Assembly (NCBI RefSeq): GCF_002210425.1
Contig: NZ_MWQK01000003.1
Span: forward strand, 411,816-475,815
DNA length: 64,000 bases
Direction of reading: 5' to 3'
Source: Fibrobacter sp. UWB2
GTDB taxonomy: Bacteria > Fibrobacterota > Fibrobacteria > Fibrobacterales > Fibrobacteraceae
Shown here: piece by piece, positions 43,692-53,574 of the stretch
Numbering within the stretch: position 1 is the first letter of the stretch
How the letters are laid out: the number at the start of each line of letters is the position of its first letter
Notes under the pieces: model-generated
What the model was told of the DNA's origin: nothing
Database searches by the model: none
Seen by the model: only the letters and a program-made list of their open reading frames with translations
Translations under genes and position numbers: made by a program

Positions 43692-44768
43692 TTACAGCAT
43701 CAGCCATTCTTTGTTGAACCACTGGTAAAGTCGTGCTTGTTCCGTGCGGTTCTTGATGAGCCACTGCGCAAATGTCGGGCGGTCAATCGGTTCGCAAAGG
43801 GAATAGATGAACGCTTCCACGAGACTTTCGCGGATAAGTCCCTGATAAAATCTTTGGATCGGGTCGTTGATTTCGTCGGTGAAGGCAACGAGTTTGATTG
43901 TTTTTTCGAGGATGTGGATCAGGAATTCCGTTTGCTGTGCGGAAGTGGAATCCGGGTCGTAAAGCTTGCGTTTGCCGAGTGTGTCCGTGACGAGCATGGT
44001 TTGGATGGCGAGCAGAAATTCGTTGTTGACGGTGGAATCGCTGTCGGTCTGCTTGATTTTGGGCGTGTTCATCTCGACTTTTTTGTCTTTCACGAAAACG
44101 AATGATTTTGTACGGCCGTAAAGTCTCGAAAGGTTGTCGCGGATGATTTCGGCTTTTTTGCTAATGAACGTGGAGTACATGGTGTACGCATAGAATTGCG
44201 GCCATTTGCCCATTTGACTTGCCAAGAATCCCATATAATAATGGCTACCTTCATGGACGCGCGAGTTATTGATGCTACGCTTGATCCAGGCGTAGGCGCT
44301 GTCTGCGTTGTTCATGCGCATGTACGTGATGCTTGCGTTGTACGGGATGTTGAACGAATTTGGCACTTTGGCAAATGCTTCACGGTAGACGGCGAGCGCG
44401 GAATCCGGCATGCCCTTGTCATCGTAAACGGTGCCGAGCAGACTGTAGAGATTTTCTTCGATGCCATCGGTTTTGAGCTTTGTTGCGGCTCTAGCGTAAG
44501 TGAGCGATTTGTCCAGGTCGCGCTTGGCATGGTACGTGAAAGCCATCTCGTATTTGACGAGTGCGCTTTTCGGATCCTTCTTCTCGGCTTCCTTGTACTT
44601 GGCGATGGCTTCATCGTATTGGCCTTGTTCGTGGAATTGCACGCCTTGATCGACGAGCTTTTTGACGGCTTCGGCTTTTGAGGTCTTGGTCGCTGCTTTA
44701 GAAGTTGCGTTTGGCGCAGCAAAAAGCGTGGCGGCGAGAGCAAAAATGAGGGCAATGGATTTTTTCAT
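43692..44768 (-). CDS. Exported TPR-repeat protein
   Basis: 358 residues with a signal peptide (IALIFALAATLFAAPNA) and three or four tetratricopeptide repeats in the N-terminal half (VQFHEQGQYDEAIAKYKEAEKKDPKSAL, ALVKYEMAFTYHAKRDLDKSL, SLLGTVYDDKGMPDSALAVYREAFAKVP). The C-terminal 150 residues have no recognised domain. It is probably a periplasmic scaffold. It is cotranscribed with the phosphatase (6 bp) and dehydrogenase. Confidence 0.8.
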   Translation of the reverse strand: MKKSIALIFALAATLFAAPNATSKAATKTSKAEAVKKLVDQGVQFHEQGQYDEAIAKYKEAEKKDPKSALVKYEMAFTYHAKRDLDKSLTYARAATKLKTDGIEENLYSLLGTVYDDKGMPDSALAVYREAFAKVPNSFNIPYNASITYMRMNNADSAYAWIKRSINNSRVHEGSHYYMGFLASQMGKWPQFYAYTMYSTFISKKAEIIRDNLSRLYGRTKSFVFVKDKKVEMNTPKIKQTDSDSTVNNEFLLAIQTMLVTDTLGKRKLYDPDSTSAQQTEFLIHILEKTIKLVAFTDEINDPIQRFYQGLIRESLVEAFIYSLCEPIDRPTFAQWLIKNRTEQARLYQWFNKEWLML

Positions 44769-44774
44769 GATAAA

Positions 44775-46166
44775 TTAGTTCTTGAGAAGGGCGCTATAGA
44801 AGTTACGGACATCATCCCAGCGGTAGTACGGGGCGGCGGGGCATTTGTCCGCAGCCTTGCATTCGATAGGTAACGTCTGTTCAATTTCATTGTACAAAAT
44901 CTTGACGAGGATAGGCTTGTTGTTTGATTTGTAGAAGACTATCTGCAAGTTTGCCGCCATTGGGATGATTCTAAAGTCGTTCCACTGTTCGTGCAATTTG
45001 GAGAGGTCCGAAACCTTGGCGTTTGCGACGGGCAACTGCATGAGGGCTGTGAGCGGGAGGAGTGTGGCATCGTGGCCAAAGCGGAGCGTGGCTGCAATCG
45101 GCGCTTGGGCTGCGCGCGCATTTATCGATGTATCAATGGCAATCGCTTCGTCGGCTTCTTCCAAAATGTTCTGGAGCGTGGGCTTTGCAAAGTTGAGGCC
45201 ATCGGGGCGGTTGATGAGCGGGCTTGTACCTTCGAGGCTATACCACCAGGCGTTTTGCGCTTTCCAACGTGCAATTTTTTCTTCAGTTGTGAACAAGTTT
45301 ACAAAAGTATCGGCGGGCACTTTGGCGGCTTGGGCAATTTCGTCGAGGAGCGGTTTATCCATCCCCTGGAGCGATGTCGCAATTTCAAAGAAATGGTTGT
45401 AGAACCCGTTGGTGTCTACGTTATTTGCAACGTATTTGTAGTCATTGAATAGCTTTTCTAGGAACGATTGCGGATTCACGTTTTTCCAGAGCTTGTCGCT
45501 TTCGTCCGTGTACGTCTTGACTTTGGAATAGTCGAGCTTGCCCCAGTCAAAGGCGCTGATGAACTTCATATAGCTTTTGCCGGAGATGAGTTCGGAATGG
45601 ATTTTCGGATTCAGCGAACGGAGTTCCCCGATGAATGCGGCCATGCTCACGATGCAGCGGCCGCTCGTGCTCGCATATGACCTGACATACGGCGTGACCT
45701 TTTTTCCGCCGACGTTCCAGTCCTTGAAAACGTCCCCAAAATTCTTGGACATGCGGTTTGCAATCCCTTCGTGCTGCTTGACGCCCACTTGCGTGAGGTC
45801 TCCTTTGCGCGGGGCTGCCTTGTCTACGAGGACTTTTGTGTAGGCGAGTGTCTGTTTGCCAAGTTCGGTGAGTTTTTGGGCGGAATCTGCCTTGGCGAGT
45901 GTTTCAAAAAGGTAGGTGTACTCTTCGGCGCTGTGGTGGTAGCGGCTGCCGTGACGCCCATAATGGCTGATATAGAACGGCTTGTAGCCGGCGGGTGCCT
46001 TGGTATATTTAATATTTACGGGTTCCGGGTACACTAAATAGCCGCTAGAAGTAAATTCGGGGTGCTTTGCGAGTTCTTCGTCGCTAACTTGCGCGTTCAC
46101 GGGTGCAGTGAGGAAAAATCCCGTCGCGAGTATAAAAATGCCCTTGGCAAAATCCAACTTTTTCAT
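44775..46166 (-). CDS. Exported histidine acid phosphatase (MINPP/phytase-like)
   Basis: A 463-residue branch-2 histidine phosphatase with signal peptide. The catalytic RHGxR motif appears as SHYGRHGSRYHH near residues 68-79 and the proton donor as LRFGHDATLLPL near 365-376. These enzymes remove phosphate from phytate or other organic phosphates outside the cytoplasm. For a fibre-degrading gut bacterium, phytate in plant cell material is a plausible substrate. First gene of a five-gene operon and divergent from secA. Confidence 0.9.
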   Translation of the reverse strand: MKKLDFAKGIFILATGFFLTAPVNAQVSDEELAKHPEFTSSGYLVYPEPVNIKYTKAPAGYKPFYISHYGRHGSRYHHSAEEYTYLFETLAKADSAQKLTELGKQTLAYTKVLVDKAAPRKGDLTQVGVKQHEGIANRMSKNFGDVFKDWNVGGKKVTPYVRSYASTSGRCIVSMAAFIGELRSLNPKIHSELISGKSYMKFISAFDWGKLDYSKVKTYTDESDKLWKNVNPQSFLEKLFNDYKYVANNVDTNGFYNHFFEIATSLQGMDKPLLDEIAQAAKVPADTFVNLFTTEEKIARWKAQNAWWYSLEGTSPLINRPDGLNFAKPTLQNILEEADEAIAIDTSINARAAQAPIAATLRFGHDATLLPLTALMQLPVANAKVSDLSKLHEQWNDFRIIPMAANLQIVFYKSNNKPILVKILYNEIEQTLPIECKAADKCPAAPYYRWDDVRNFYSALLKN

Positions 46167-46333
46167 GTCCCCAATATAATATATTGGTGTTGGGGTGCGA
46201 GTAAACTAAATCGTCAAAGCCTGTAATCCCCGTAAAAACGCACTTTAAAGGGGCTTTTCAATATGAAACGAAAATATATTTGGCACATCTTTTGCTACTT
46301 TTAACCACGTTTAATTTTTAATCAAGGACAACC

Positions 46334-49312
46334 ATGAGCATTGTAGATACAGTACTCCATAAGATTTTTGGTACACCTCATGAACGTAAGGTGAAACAGC
46401 TCCGCCCGGTGATTGCAAAGATTCACGAAGCCTGCAAGGCTCTCGCAACGCTTGATGACGCGGAACTTGCTGCAAAGAGCGCTGAATTCCGTGAAAAGCT
46501 GAATAATGGAGCTACCCTCGACGATATCAAGGTTGATGCCTTTGCCGTTTGCCGCGAAGCTTGCGACCGCCGTCTCGGTATCTTCAACATCTTCAAGCCG
46601 GAATTTGGCTTTGACTTTAGCCGCCTCGGCCCGGAACTTCAGGAAGCTGTGAACAAGGCCAAGGCTGAACTCGAAAGCGGAAAGAACGAATGGGAAGTCT
46701 ACCTCCCGGCTGCCCTCTACGCCAAGGTTCGCGAACTCTATCCGGATTCCGTGAAGCCGTTCCGCATGTTGCCTTTCGACGTGCAGATGATCGGTGGCCT
46801 CGTGCTCCACGAAGGTGCCATCGCCGAAATGGCAACCGGTGAAGGTAAGACGCTTGCCGCTGCTCTCCCGGTTTACTTGAACGGTCTTTCTGGCCACGGC
46901 GTGCATGTGGTGACGGTGAACGATTACCTCGCTGGCCGTGACGCTAAGCAGATGGGCATGGTCTATAAGTTCCTCGGTCTTACGGTCGGTCTCATTGTGA
47001 ATGGCCTCAATCCGGAACAGCGCCGCGAAAGCTACAACTCCGACGTGACTTACGGTACCAACAACGAATTCGGTTTCGACTACCTCCGCGACAACATGGC
47101 CGTGGAACCGAACCAGCTCGTGCAGCGCGAACTCAACTTCTGTATCGTTGACGAAGTCGACTCCATCTTGATCGACGAAGCCCGTACGCCGCTCATCATC
47201 AGTGGTCCGGCCGAAGACGCTACTGAAAAGTACGCCAAGGCAAACGAAATTTCGAAGCAGCTCGTCAAGAACAAGGACTTCTCTGTCGACGAAAAGGACA
47301 AGAACATCCAGTTTACCGAAAAGGGCGTGCTCCACATCCAGGACTTGATGCACATTACGAACCTCTATGGCGAACATGCCGACTGGGTTCACTTCCTCGA
47401 TAACGCTCTCCGCGCCTGGTACCTCTTTGAAAAGGATGTCGACTACATCGTTCGTGACGGCGAAATCATCATCGTCGACGAAAACACGGGCCGCTTGATG
47501 GAAGGCCGCCGCTATTCCAATGGTATCCACCAGGCTATCGAAGCCAAGGAAGGCGTGCAGATCCGTCGCGAAAACCAGACGCTTGCAACGATTACGTTCC
47601 AGAACTACTTCCGTATGTACAAGAAGCTCTCCGGTATGACCGGTACGGCTGAAACCGAAGCAACGGAATTCATCAAGATTTACAACATGAACACGTGGGT
47701 CATTCCGACGAACAAGCCGTGCATCCGTAAGGACTTGCAGGACCTCGTTTATAAGTCCGAAGATGCCAAGTGGCGCGCCATTGTTGCAGAAATCAAGGAA
47801 CGCCATGCAAAGGGCCAGCCGCTCCTCGTGGGTACGGCATCCATTGAAAAGTCCGAAATCCTCCACGGCATGCTCGAAAAGGAAGGCATCCCGCACGAAG
47901 TCTTGAACGCCAAGAACCATGGCCGCGAAGCTGAAATCATCCAGTACGCAGGTCACAAGGACAAGGTGACGATTGCAACGAACATGGCTGGTCGTGGTAC
48001 TGACATTGCTCTTGGACCGGGAGTGACTGAACTCGGCGGTTTGCATGTGCTCGGTACGGAACGCCATGAATCTCGCCGTATCGACAACCAGTTGCGCGGT
48101 CGTTCCGGCCGTCAGGGTGACCCGGGTTCTAGCCAGTACTTCCTCTCCCTCGATGATAACCTGATGCGTATCTTCGGTGGCGACAACGTCAAGAACCTCA
48201 TGAACCGTTTTGGCGTGGGCGAAGACGAAGTGATTACCCATCCGATCGTTTCCCGCTCCATCCGTGGTGCTCAGCGCCGCGTCGAAAGCCAGAGCTTCGA
48301 TATCCGTAAGCACTTGCTCGACTACGATAACGTGATGAACGAACAGCGCAAGGTGATTTACGGGCTTCGCCGCCGCATCTTGAACGGTGAAGATATCCGT
48401 GACGAAATCATGAACCGCATCGAAGACGCTTGCGATATCAAGGTTTCCAACTACATTCCAGAAAAGAGCTATGCGGAACAGTGGAACCTCGAAGGCTTGC
48501 ACGAAGACCTGCAGCGCACGCTCGGCATGGAATACAACCTCTCGCTTGAAGATGCTGTCTCGAAGACGCCGGAACAGGTGCTCGATGAAATCATCGACCT
48601 CTGCAAGGTTCGTTACGACAAGCTCACGAAGATTATTCCGGATGCCGACTTCCGCAATATCGAACGCCGCTTCCTCCTCATGACGATTGACCAGGTGTGG
48701 AAGGAACACTTGTATGCTATGGACCAGCTGAAGGATGCTATCCGCTTCCACGGATACGCCCAGAAGGATCCGCTGATGGTCTACAAGAACGACGGCTTCA
48801 AGATGTTCGAAAGCTGCATGGAAAAGATTGCAACGCTTACGGCTCTCCGCATTTTGAACATTCGCATCACGCTCCCGAACGGTGTGACGGTCTCTCCGGA
48901 CCAGCTCCAGCTCAAGAGCCAGGAACAGATTGATGCCGAACGTAAGGCTGCTGAAGAAGCCGCCGCTGCCGCAGGTAACGCTGGCGAAGTCAATGCTTCC
49001 GAATCCGCTGATGCACAGCCGTCTCAGGAATCTGCTGAACAGCTGAGTGCCGAAGGCGCAAAGGCCGCAGGTCTTGCCGGTCAGGCAGCTTCGTCCGAGA
49101 CGAACGCCCTTTCTGAAGATCAGCAGGCTCAGCCGATGCCGCAGAGCGCACTCCCGGGCACTCGCCCGAATCGTGCTGCCGCTAACGCCGCCCTTGCTGC
49201 CGCTGTGAAGCGTGCCCAGCAGCAGGCTGGTGCAAAGCTTGGTCGTAATGACCTTTGCTGGTGCGGTTCTGGCCTCAAGTACAAGAAGTGCCACGGCAAG
49301 GACGTCGAATAA
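46334..49312 (+). CDS. secA: Protein translocase ATPase SecA
   Basis: The motor of the Sec pathway, 992 residues. Features in order: DEAD motor with MATGEGKTLAAALP (Walker A) near 167, VDEVDSILIDEARTPLIISGP near 275, MTGTAETEATEF, GRGTDIALGPGV in NBD2, RIDNQLRGRSGRQGDPGS, the helical scaffold, then an Ala/Gln-rich linker and the C-terminal zinc motif CWCGSGLKYKKCHG that binds SecB or lipids. It is ~90 residues longer than the E. coli enzyme, mainly through the linker. No SecA2 paralogue is in the window. Confidence 0.98.
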   Translation: MSIVDTVLHKIFGTPHERKVKQLRPVIAKIHEACKALATLDDAELAAKSAEFREKLNNGATLDDIKVDAFAVCREACDRRLGIFNIFKPEFGFDFSRLGPELQEAVNKAKAELESGKNEWEVYLPAALYAKVRELYPDSVKPFRMLPFDVQMIGGLVLHEGAIAEMATGEGKTLAAALPVYLNGLSGHGVHVVTVNDYLAGRDAKQMGMVYKFLGLTVGLIVNGLNPEQRRESYNSDVTYGTNNEFGFDYLRDNMAVEPNQLVQRELNFCIVDEVDSILIDEARTPLIISGPAEDATEKYAKANEISKQLVKNKDFSVDEKDKNIQFTEKGVLHIQDLMHITNLYGEHADWVHFLDNALRAWYLFEKDVDYIVRDGEIIIVDENTGRLMEGRRYSNGIHQAIEAKEGVQIRRENQTLATITFQNYFRMYKKLSGMTGTAETEATEFIKIYNMNTWVIPTNKPCIRKDLQDLVYKSEDAKWRAIVAEIKERHAKGQPLLVGTASIEKSEILHGMLEKEGIPHEVLNAKNHGREAEIIQYAGHKDKVTIATNMAGRGTDIALGPGVTELGGLHVLGTERHESRRIDNQLRGRSGRQGDPGSSQYFLSLDDNLMRIFGGDNVKNLMNRFGVGEDEVITHPIVSRSIRGAQRRVESQSFDIRKHLLDYDNVMNEQRKVIYGLRRRILNGEDIRDEIMNRIEDACDIKVSNYIPEKSYAEQWNLEGLHEDLQRTLGMEYNLSLEDAVSKTPEQVLDEIIDLCKVRYDKLTKIIPDADFRNIERRFLLMTIDQVWKEHLYAMDQLKDAIRFHGYAQKDPLMVYKNDGFKMFESCMEKIATLTALRILNIRITLPNGVTVSPDQLQLKSQEQIDAERKAAEEAAAAAGNAGEVNASESADAQPSQESAEQLSAEGAKAAGLAGQAASSETNALSEDQQAQPMPQSALPGTRPNRAAANAALAAAVKRAQQQAGAKLGRNDLCWCGSGLKYKKCHGKDVE

Positions 49313-49356
49313 TTCGACCAAGAATCGCGAGCACTCTCGCACAAAACGTAATTGAA

Positions 49357-49387
49357 AAATCCTCGGCTTCCCCGCCGAGGATTTTTT
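49357..49387 (+). terminator. Terminator after secA
   Basis: ATCCTCGGC (49359-49367) pairs with GCCGAGGAT (49374-49382) around a six-base loop and is flanked by A and T runs, so it is a strong bidirectional terminator. Confidence 0.92.
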
Positions 49388-49471
49388 ATTTATGTTGTCA
49401 TGCCCGACTTGGTCGGGCATCTCCTTTTTAAAGCGTGCGGACCACCCAAAAATTTTTGCATATTTGTTCTT

Positions 49472-50104
49472 ATGAAAACTGCGAAGAAATTTTTCAGCCT
49501 CGAAGGCATTGACGGTTCCGGAAAGTCTACACAAATCGACATGCTCGTCCGCGTGCTAGAATCCGAAGGCCACAAGGTCGTGAGGCTGCGTGAACCCGGC
49601 GGCGCCAAAATTTCCGAACGCATTCGCGAACTCTTGCTCGACCCCGCTTTCAAGGGCATCATGGCAGATGATACCGAACTTTTGCTGTACAATGCCGCCC
49701 GCGCCCAGGTGATTCACGAAATCATCCAACCTGCACTCGATGCCGGCAACATCGTCATCGCCGACCGTTTTGCGTGGAGCACATTTGCTTACCAAGGTTA
49801 TGCCCGCGGGCTCGGTGCTGATAAAGTCCAGCGCCTCACGGAACTCACTTGTGGCGGTTGCTTCCCAGAACTCACTGTAGTTCTCGACTTGACCGTCGAA
49901 TCAAGCCGCAAGCGCATGGCTATTCGCGGTGGCGCCCCTGACCGCCTCGAAAGCGAAAAGGCTGAATTCTTCGAGCGCGTCCGCGAAGGCTACCTCGCTG
50001 CAGGTCGCGATTACAGCGATTGCGTGAGCGTCGTCGATGCTGACCGCACTCCCGACGAAGTCCATCAAGATGTCCTTTCACTTATTAAAGCGAAACTGAA
50101 ATGA
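49472..50104 (+). CDS. tmk: Thymidylate kinase
   Basis: dTMP kinase, needed for dTTP. The 210-residue product starts MKTAKKFFSLEGIDGSGKST with the P-loop GIDGSGKS, followed by VRLREPGGAKISERIRELLLD (DR/E-loop), ADRFAWSTFAYQGYARG and the lid region. I use ATG 49472 since the upstream extension is a repeat-derived frame. The ATGA overlap with the next gene implies coupling. Confidence 0.96.
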   Translation: MKTAKKFFSLEGIDGSGKSTQIDMLVRVLESEGHKVVRLREPGGAKISERIRELLLDPAFKGIMADDTELLLYNAARAQVIHEIIQPALDAGNIVIADRFAWSTFAYQGYARGLGADKVQRLTELTCGGCFPELTVVLDLTVESSRKRMAIRGGAPDRLESEKAEFFERVREGYLAAGRDYSDCVSVVDADRTPDEVHQDVLSLIKAKLK

Positions 50105-51201
50105 TCTTTTTCTTCATACTCATCTTCGGCGTATTCTTCCTGTTCTTTAATGTCAGGATGGTAGCGCCTGGAATCAAGGGAAGCATCATTGCCGGTATCT
50201 CGGTAATCCTCCTCCCCATCTGCTTTTTATTTAGAACAAGTTATTTTGCTTCGCTTGGCATGTCCTTCTTTGCTGTCTGGCTTGCCGAAGCGCTCTTCCT
50301 TTATATCCTCTGGTGGATTATCCGTGGTATCCGCCGCGCTATCGTCAAGAAACCTCTCGACCGCCGTGTTGAAATTTCTGTAGCGAAGCTTTTGCTCTTT
50401 GTCTCCGTGCTACTCACGGTCATTTTCCGCATTGCAGGCGCTGGCGCAAACGAGAACTTCCATGTTCGCGAGTTCAAGATTGCCGTCCCGACCGAAAAGG
50501 AATTTACGGCAGTCTTCTTTAGCGACCTCCACATCGACCCGCTTTTCAAACGTGAAAAGATGGAACGCATCGTTCATGTGAGCGATAGCCTCCACCCAGA
50601 CTTGGTGCTGTTTGGCGGTGACTTTTCGGATGTCGTGGATTCGACACTCTCTGCCTGGGAATACGACTTCCTGGTGCAAAAGCTTGCCGCAACCGCGAAG
50701 ATGGCAGCTATTGCCATCGACGGGAATCACGAAGGGTTCCTCGAACGCGAAGGCAGTGACTTTAAAAAGTGGATGCAGGATAACGGCTTTGTCGTGCTTG
50801 AAGATTCTACCGTCTGCACGCCATTTGCCTGCATTACCGGCCGTGTAGACCATAGCGTTGCCAAGATGCGCGAAGTCGAACGCAAACCGCTTTTTGACTT
50901 GCGCCCTACAGCCGAAGAATCTAAACTCCCCTGGCTCCTCCTTGACCACCAGCCGCGTGGCATCGAAGAAGACCATCCCGGCCGTCGTCCCGACTTTGCC
51001 ATGTCCGGTCACACGCACAATGGCCAGTTCTTCCCGGGGACGCTCATTATCGACTGGGTCTGGCACCTTGCTTACGGTCTTGGCGAACTAGATCAGGTCA
51101 AGTGGCTCGTCTCTAGCGGTGTCGATTCCTGGGGCCCACCGGTACGTATCGGTAGCGATACCGAGCTCTTGTTCCTCCGTTTTGTACCCGACCGGCTGTA
51201 A
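50101..51201 (+). CDS. Membrane-anchored metallophosphoesterase
   Basis: 366 residues with four N-terminal transmembrane helices (up to about 113) and a C-terminal calcineurin-like domain with all metal motifs: FFSDLHIDP, FGGDFSDV, IDGNHEG, LLDHQPRG and MSGHTHNGQFFPG. It resembles YkuE/YaeI-type enzymes that hydrolyse UDP-diacylglucosamine or other phospholipids, so a lipid substrate is possible. It overlaps tmk by four bases. Confidence 0.9.
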   Translation: MIFFFILIFGVFFLFFNVRMVAPGIKGSIIAGISVILLPICFLFRTSYFASLGMSFFAVWLAEALFLYILWWIIRGIRRAIVKKPLDRRVEISVAKLLLFVSVLLTVIFRIAGAGANENFHVREFKIAVPTEKEFTAVFFSDLHIDPLFKREKMERIVHVSDSLHPDLVLFGGDFSDVVDSTLSAWEYDFLVQKLAATAKMAAIAIDGNHEGFLEREGSDFKKWMQDNGFVVLEDSTVCTPFACITGRVDHSVAKMREVERKPLFDLRPTAEESKLPWLLLDHQPRGIEEDHPGRRPDFAMSGHTHNGQFFPGTLIIDWVWHLAYGLGELDQVKWLVSSGVDSWGPPVRIGSDTELLFLRFVPDRL

Positions 51202-51244
51202 TGACAGTCAGTGTCAAAATACATTAACTATATTTTAGGGAACT

Positions 51245-51565
51245 ATGACTCTTTGCTTAGAAACGGATCAGTTGGAAACCGTACAGAGAATACTTGGCCT
51301 CCATTTTGAGGGCTTTGAAGTTTGGGCGTACGGCACGCGTGTCACGGGCGTAGATTTGACCCCGGATACGGATTTGGAATTGGTTGTCATCTCGGATTCC
51401 CCTATATCTCTTGATGACATGACTTCGGTGGAAAAGGCTTTTGTCGAAAGCGGTCTTCCGTTCCGTGTTGATATTGTCGACTGGTCCAAGCTTCCCGAAT
51501 CTCTTCAAAAGCAAATCAAGAAAGAACATTTTGTCATTCAGGAGGCTGCCGACAGCTTCCAGTAA
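51245..51565 (+). CDS. Minimal nucleotidyltransferase (MNT-type)
   Basis: 106 residues with the polymerase-beta fold signature YGTRVTGVDLTPDTDLELVV (in place of GSxxxG...DxD; the serine is a threonine) and the third acidic position in FRVDIVDWSKLP. Such small proteins are often antitoxins of HEPN toxins, but no HEPN gene is adjacent here. The end KEHFVIQ is common in solitary members. It sits between the phosphoesterase and a PBP-like gene. Confidence 0.85.
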   Translation: MTLCLETDQLETVQRILGLHFEGFEVWAYGTRVTGVDLTPDTDLELVVISDSPISLDDMTSVEKAFVESGLPFRVDIVDWSKLPESLQKQIKKEHFVIQEAADSFQ

Positions 51566-51583
51566 GACCGGCGAGGTTTGAAT

Positions 51584-53425
51584 ATGAATCGCTTGTTTCC
51601 CCTATTTTTAGCCGCAGTCCTCTCTACCTCTGTTTTTGCACAGGACGATGTCGAAAAGGTAAAGTCCGTGGTCAAGAGCGGCCGCTGCTCGGATGCAATC
51701 GCTCCGTTGCAAAAGATCTATAGCTCTTCCTTCCGTAAGATCGAAGGCGAGAAGGCCGCTGTCATGCTTGCAGAGTGCTACCTCCGCACCGACAAGAAGG
51801 ATGCCGCTTACGATGTGGCTTCACGCTTCTTGGAATACCATGTGAAGTCTGCTTACCGTGAACGTATGGAACTTGCCCGTGCCGTTATCGATGTCGAGAA
51901 GGGCTCCGTGTTCGACGGCGTCGAAGCAATGCTCCGCGTGCTTTCCTATTCGACCAACCCGGCAGCAAGAGCTCGCGCCAAGGATGTCGCAATCCAGACT
52001 TTGGCGGCCTCCCTCCTTACCGCAGACCAGCTCCAGTCCCTCCTTGAAAAGTATCCTGTCGACCGTGAAGTCATGGGCTGGATGCAGCTCCAGATCGGCC
52101 GTGAATGCCAGAACGCCAAGCGCTACCGCGCTGCCAGGTACTGGTACAAGAAGGTCCTCAAGAGCACATCTTCCGAGAATTTGCAGAAGACCGCCAAGAA
52201 GGGCATCAGCGCTCTTGAAGGCTTAGGTGCCGGACTTCCGACGGTGCTCGTGCTCGCTCCGCTCTCTGGTGACTTCGCTGAATTCGGTGCCGCCGCTGTG
52301 CAGGGTTCGCTCCTCGCTTACGAACAGGCAAACCTCAAGGGCAAGGTGAACATCATCTTCCAGGACACGCACGCCGATGCGGCTATCGCTCTCATGCGTA
52401 CGCAGCGTGCCGTAAACCAGGATAGCATCATCGCTATTATCGGCCCTATCATGAGTGCTCCGGCTACGGCCGTGGCCGCCTGGCTTGGCAGTAACTTCCA
52501 GCATGTGCCGATGCTTACTCCGACTGCAACGGATGCCGGTATCGCAAAGATTGGCCCGAACATTTTCCAGGTGAACCTCACCATGGACATCCTTGCCCAG
52601 ACGATTGCGGACTTTGCCATCAAGTGCCTCGACATCCGCGAATTTGGCGTGATGAGCCCGCTCGGTGACTTCGGTACGGCCATGTCCGAAAGCTTTACCA
52701 AGGCTGTTGAACGTCGTGGTGGTGCTGTTGTCGGCTTCCGCAACTACGAAGAAGGCCGCCCGGATTACAAGACCGAATTCAACCTCATGCGCGATGTCCG
52801 CTTCAATCAGGAAAACCGCCGTCGCAATATCGCTCATGGCGCAAGCGACCTCAATGCCGTGAACGCTAGGGACCGTAAGCTTTACCTCGCTGATTCGACT
52901 TCCAATTTCCCGGGCCTCTTTATCCCGGCTACAAACCCGGCAGATGCAGGTGCCATGGTGAGCCAGGCCGCATTCAACAAGGTCTCCGGTACGTATCTCG
53001 GAACATCTGGCTGGTACGGTCGTGAACTTCTGATCCAGGGCAAGCGCCTTGTCGAAGGTTCTTACTTCAGCGTTCCGGGTCTCGATGTGAACAAAGGAAA
53101 TGTCGCCTACACGAACTTCGTGAAGGACTTTACCGCCCGTTGGGGTGTTGAACCGGGTGAAGACAAGGTAAGCGGTCTCAGCTACGATGCCGCAAACATC
53201 ATCTTTACGGCGTTCTCCGCGGTTTCGGGTAAGGACGACGACATGACGCATTACATCAATGCGACTAAGGACTTCAAGGGCATTTACGGCGATATCAAGT
53301 TCCGTCGCGGTGCCAATGCCAACACGAAGATCGTGACGGTGAACAAGGGCAAGTTCGAATTTGTGACGACATGCGAACGTCAGGACAAGGCTAAAGAAGC
53401 CGCCAAGCCCAATAAAAAGAAGTAA
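51584..53425 (+). CDS. Periplasmic type-1 binding protein (LpoA/LppC-like or ABC ligand-binding)
   Basis: A 613-residue exported protein: signal peptide (LFPLFLAAVLSTSVFA), a helical TPR-like N-terminal domain to ~215, and a type 1 periplasmic-binding fold from ~222 (LPTVLVLAPLSGDFAEFGAAAVQGSLLAYEQA, IIAIIGPIMSAPATAVAAWLG, VPMLTPTATDAGIA, FGVMSPLGDFGTAM). This order matches LpoA-type activators of penicillin-binding proteins as well as branched-chain amino-acid receptors; no transporter genes are adjacent, so the first is favoured. Start ATG 51584 has GAGG seven bases upstream. Confidence 0.8.
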   Translation: MNRLFPLFLAAVLSTSVFAQDDVEKVKSVVKSGRCSDAIAPLQKIYSSSFRKIEGEKAAVMLAECYLRTDKKDAAYDVASRFLEYHVKSAYRERMELARAVIDVEKGSVFDGVEAMLRVLSYSTNPAARARAKDVAIQTLAASLLTADQLQSLLEKYPVDREVMGWMQLQIGRECQNAKRYRAARYWYKKVLKSTSSENLQKTAKKGISALEGLGAGLPTVLVLAPLSGDFAEFGAAAVQGSLLAYEQANLKGKVNIIFQDTHADAAIALMRTQRAVNQDSIIAIIGPIMSAPATAVAAWLGSNFQHVPMLTPTATDAGIAKIGPNIFQVNLTMDILAQTIADFAIKCLDIREFGVMSPLGDFGTAMSESFTKAVERRGGAVVGFRNYEEGRPDYKTEFNLMRDVRFNQENRRRNIAHGASDLNAVNARDRKLYLADSTSNFPGLFIPATNPADAGAMVSQAAFNKVSGTYLGTSGWYGRELLIQGKRLVEGSYFSVPGLDVNKGNVAYTNFVKDFTARWGVEPGEDKVSGLSYDAANIIFTAFSAVSGKDDDMTHYINATKDFKGIYGDIKFRRGANANTKIVTVNKGKFEFVTTCERQDKAKEAAKPNKKK

Positions 53426-53495
53426 CTAAGCATGTCACCCCGGACTCCGTTCCGGGGCCGCCATACACACTCGCCATTACATTTTGATGGCATTT

Positions 53496-53533
53496 AAAAA
53501 GGAACCCTGCGGCGTTGCCGTAGGGTCCTTTTT
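53496..53533 (+). terminator. Bidirectional terminator
   Basis: AAAAAGGACCC-type arms (53496-53513 and 53519-53533; GGAACCCTGCGGC / CCGTAGGGTCC) form a long near-perfect stem with a GTTG loop. A and T runs flank it. It serves the binding-protein gene and the small convergent gene at 53575. Confidence 0.88.
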
Positions 53534-53574
53534 CTAGGAGGAAAACCGGTAAATCCGGAATTGAGAGAGAAAAA

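Noticed and set aside
46322..49534. A very long open frame (about 1,070 codons) antisense to secA
   Set aside because: It mirrors secA codons; long antisense frames are expected from this codon use, and the sequence has no protein family character.
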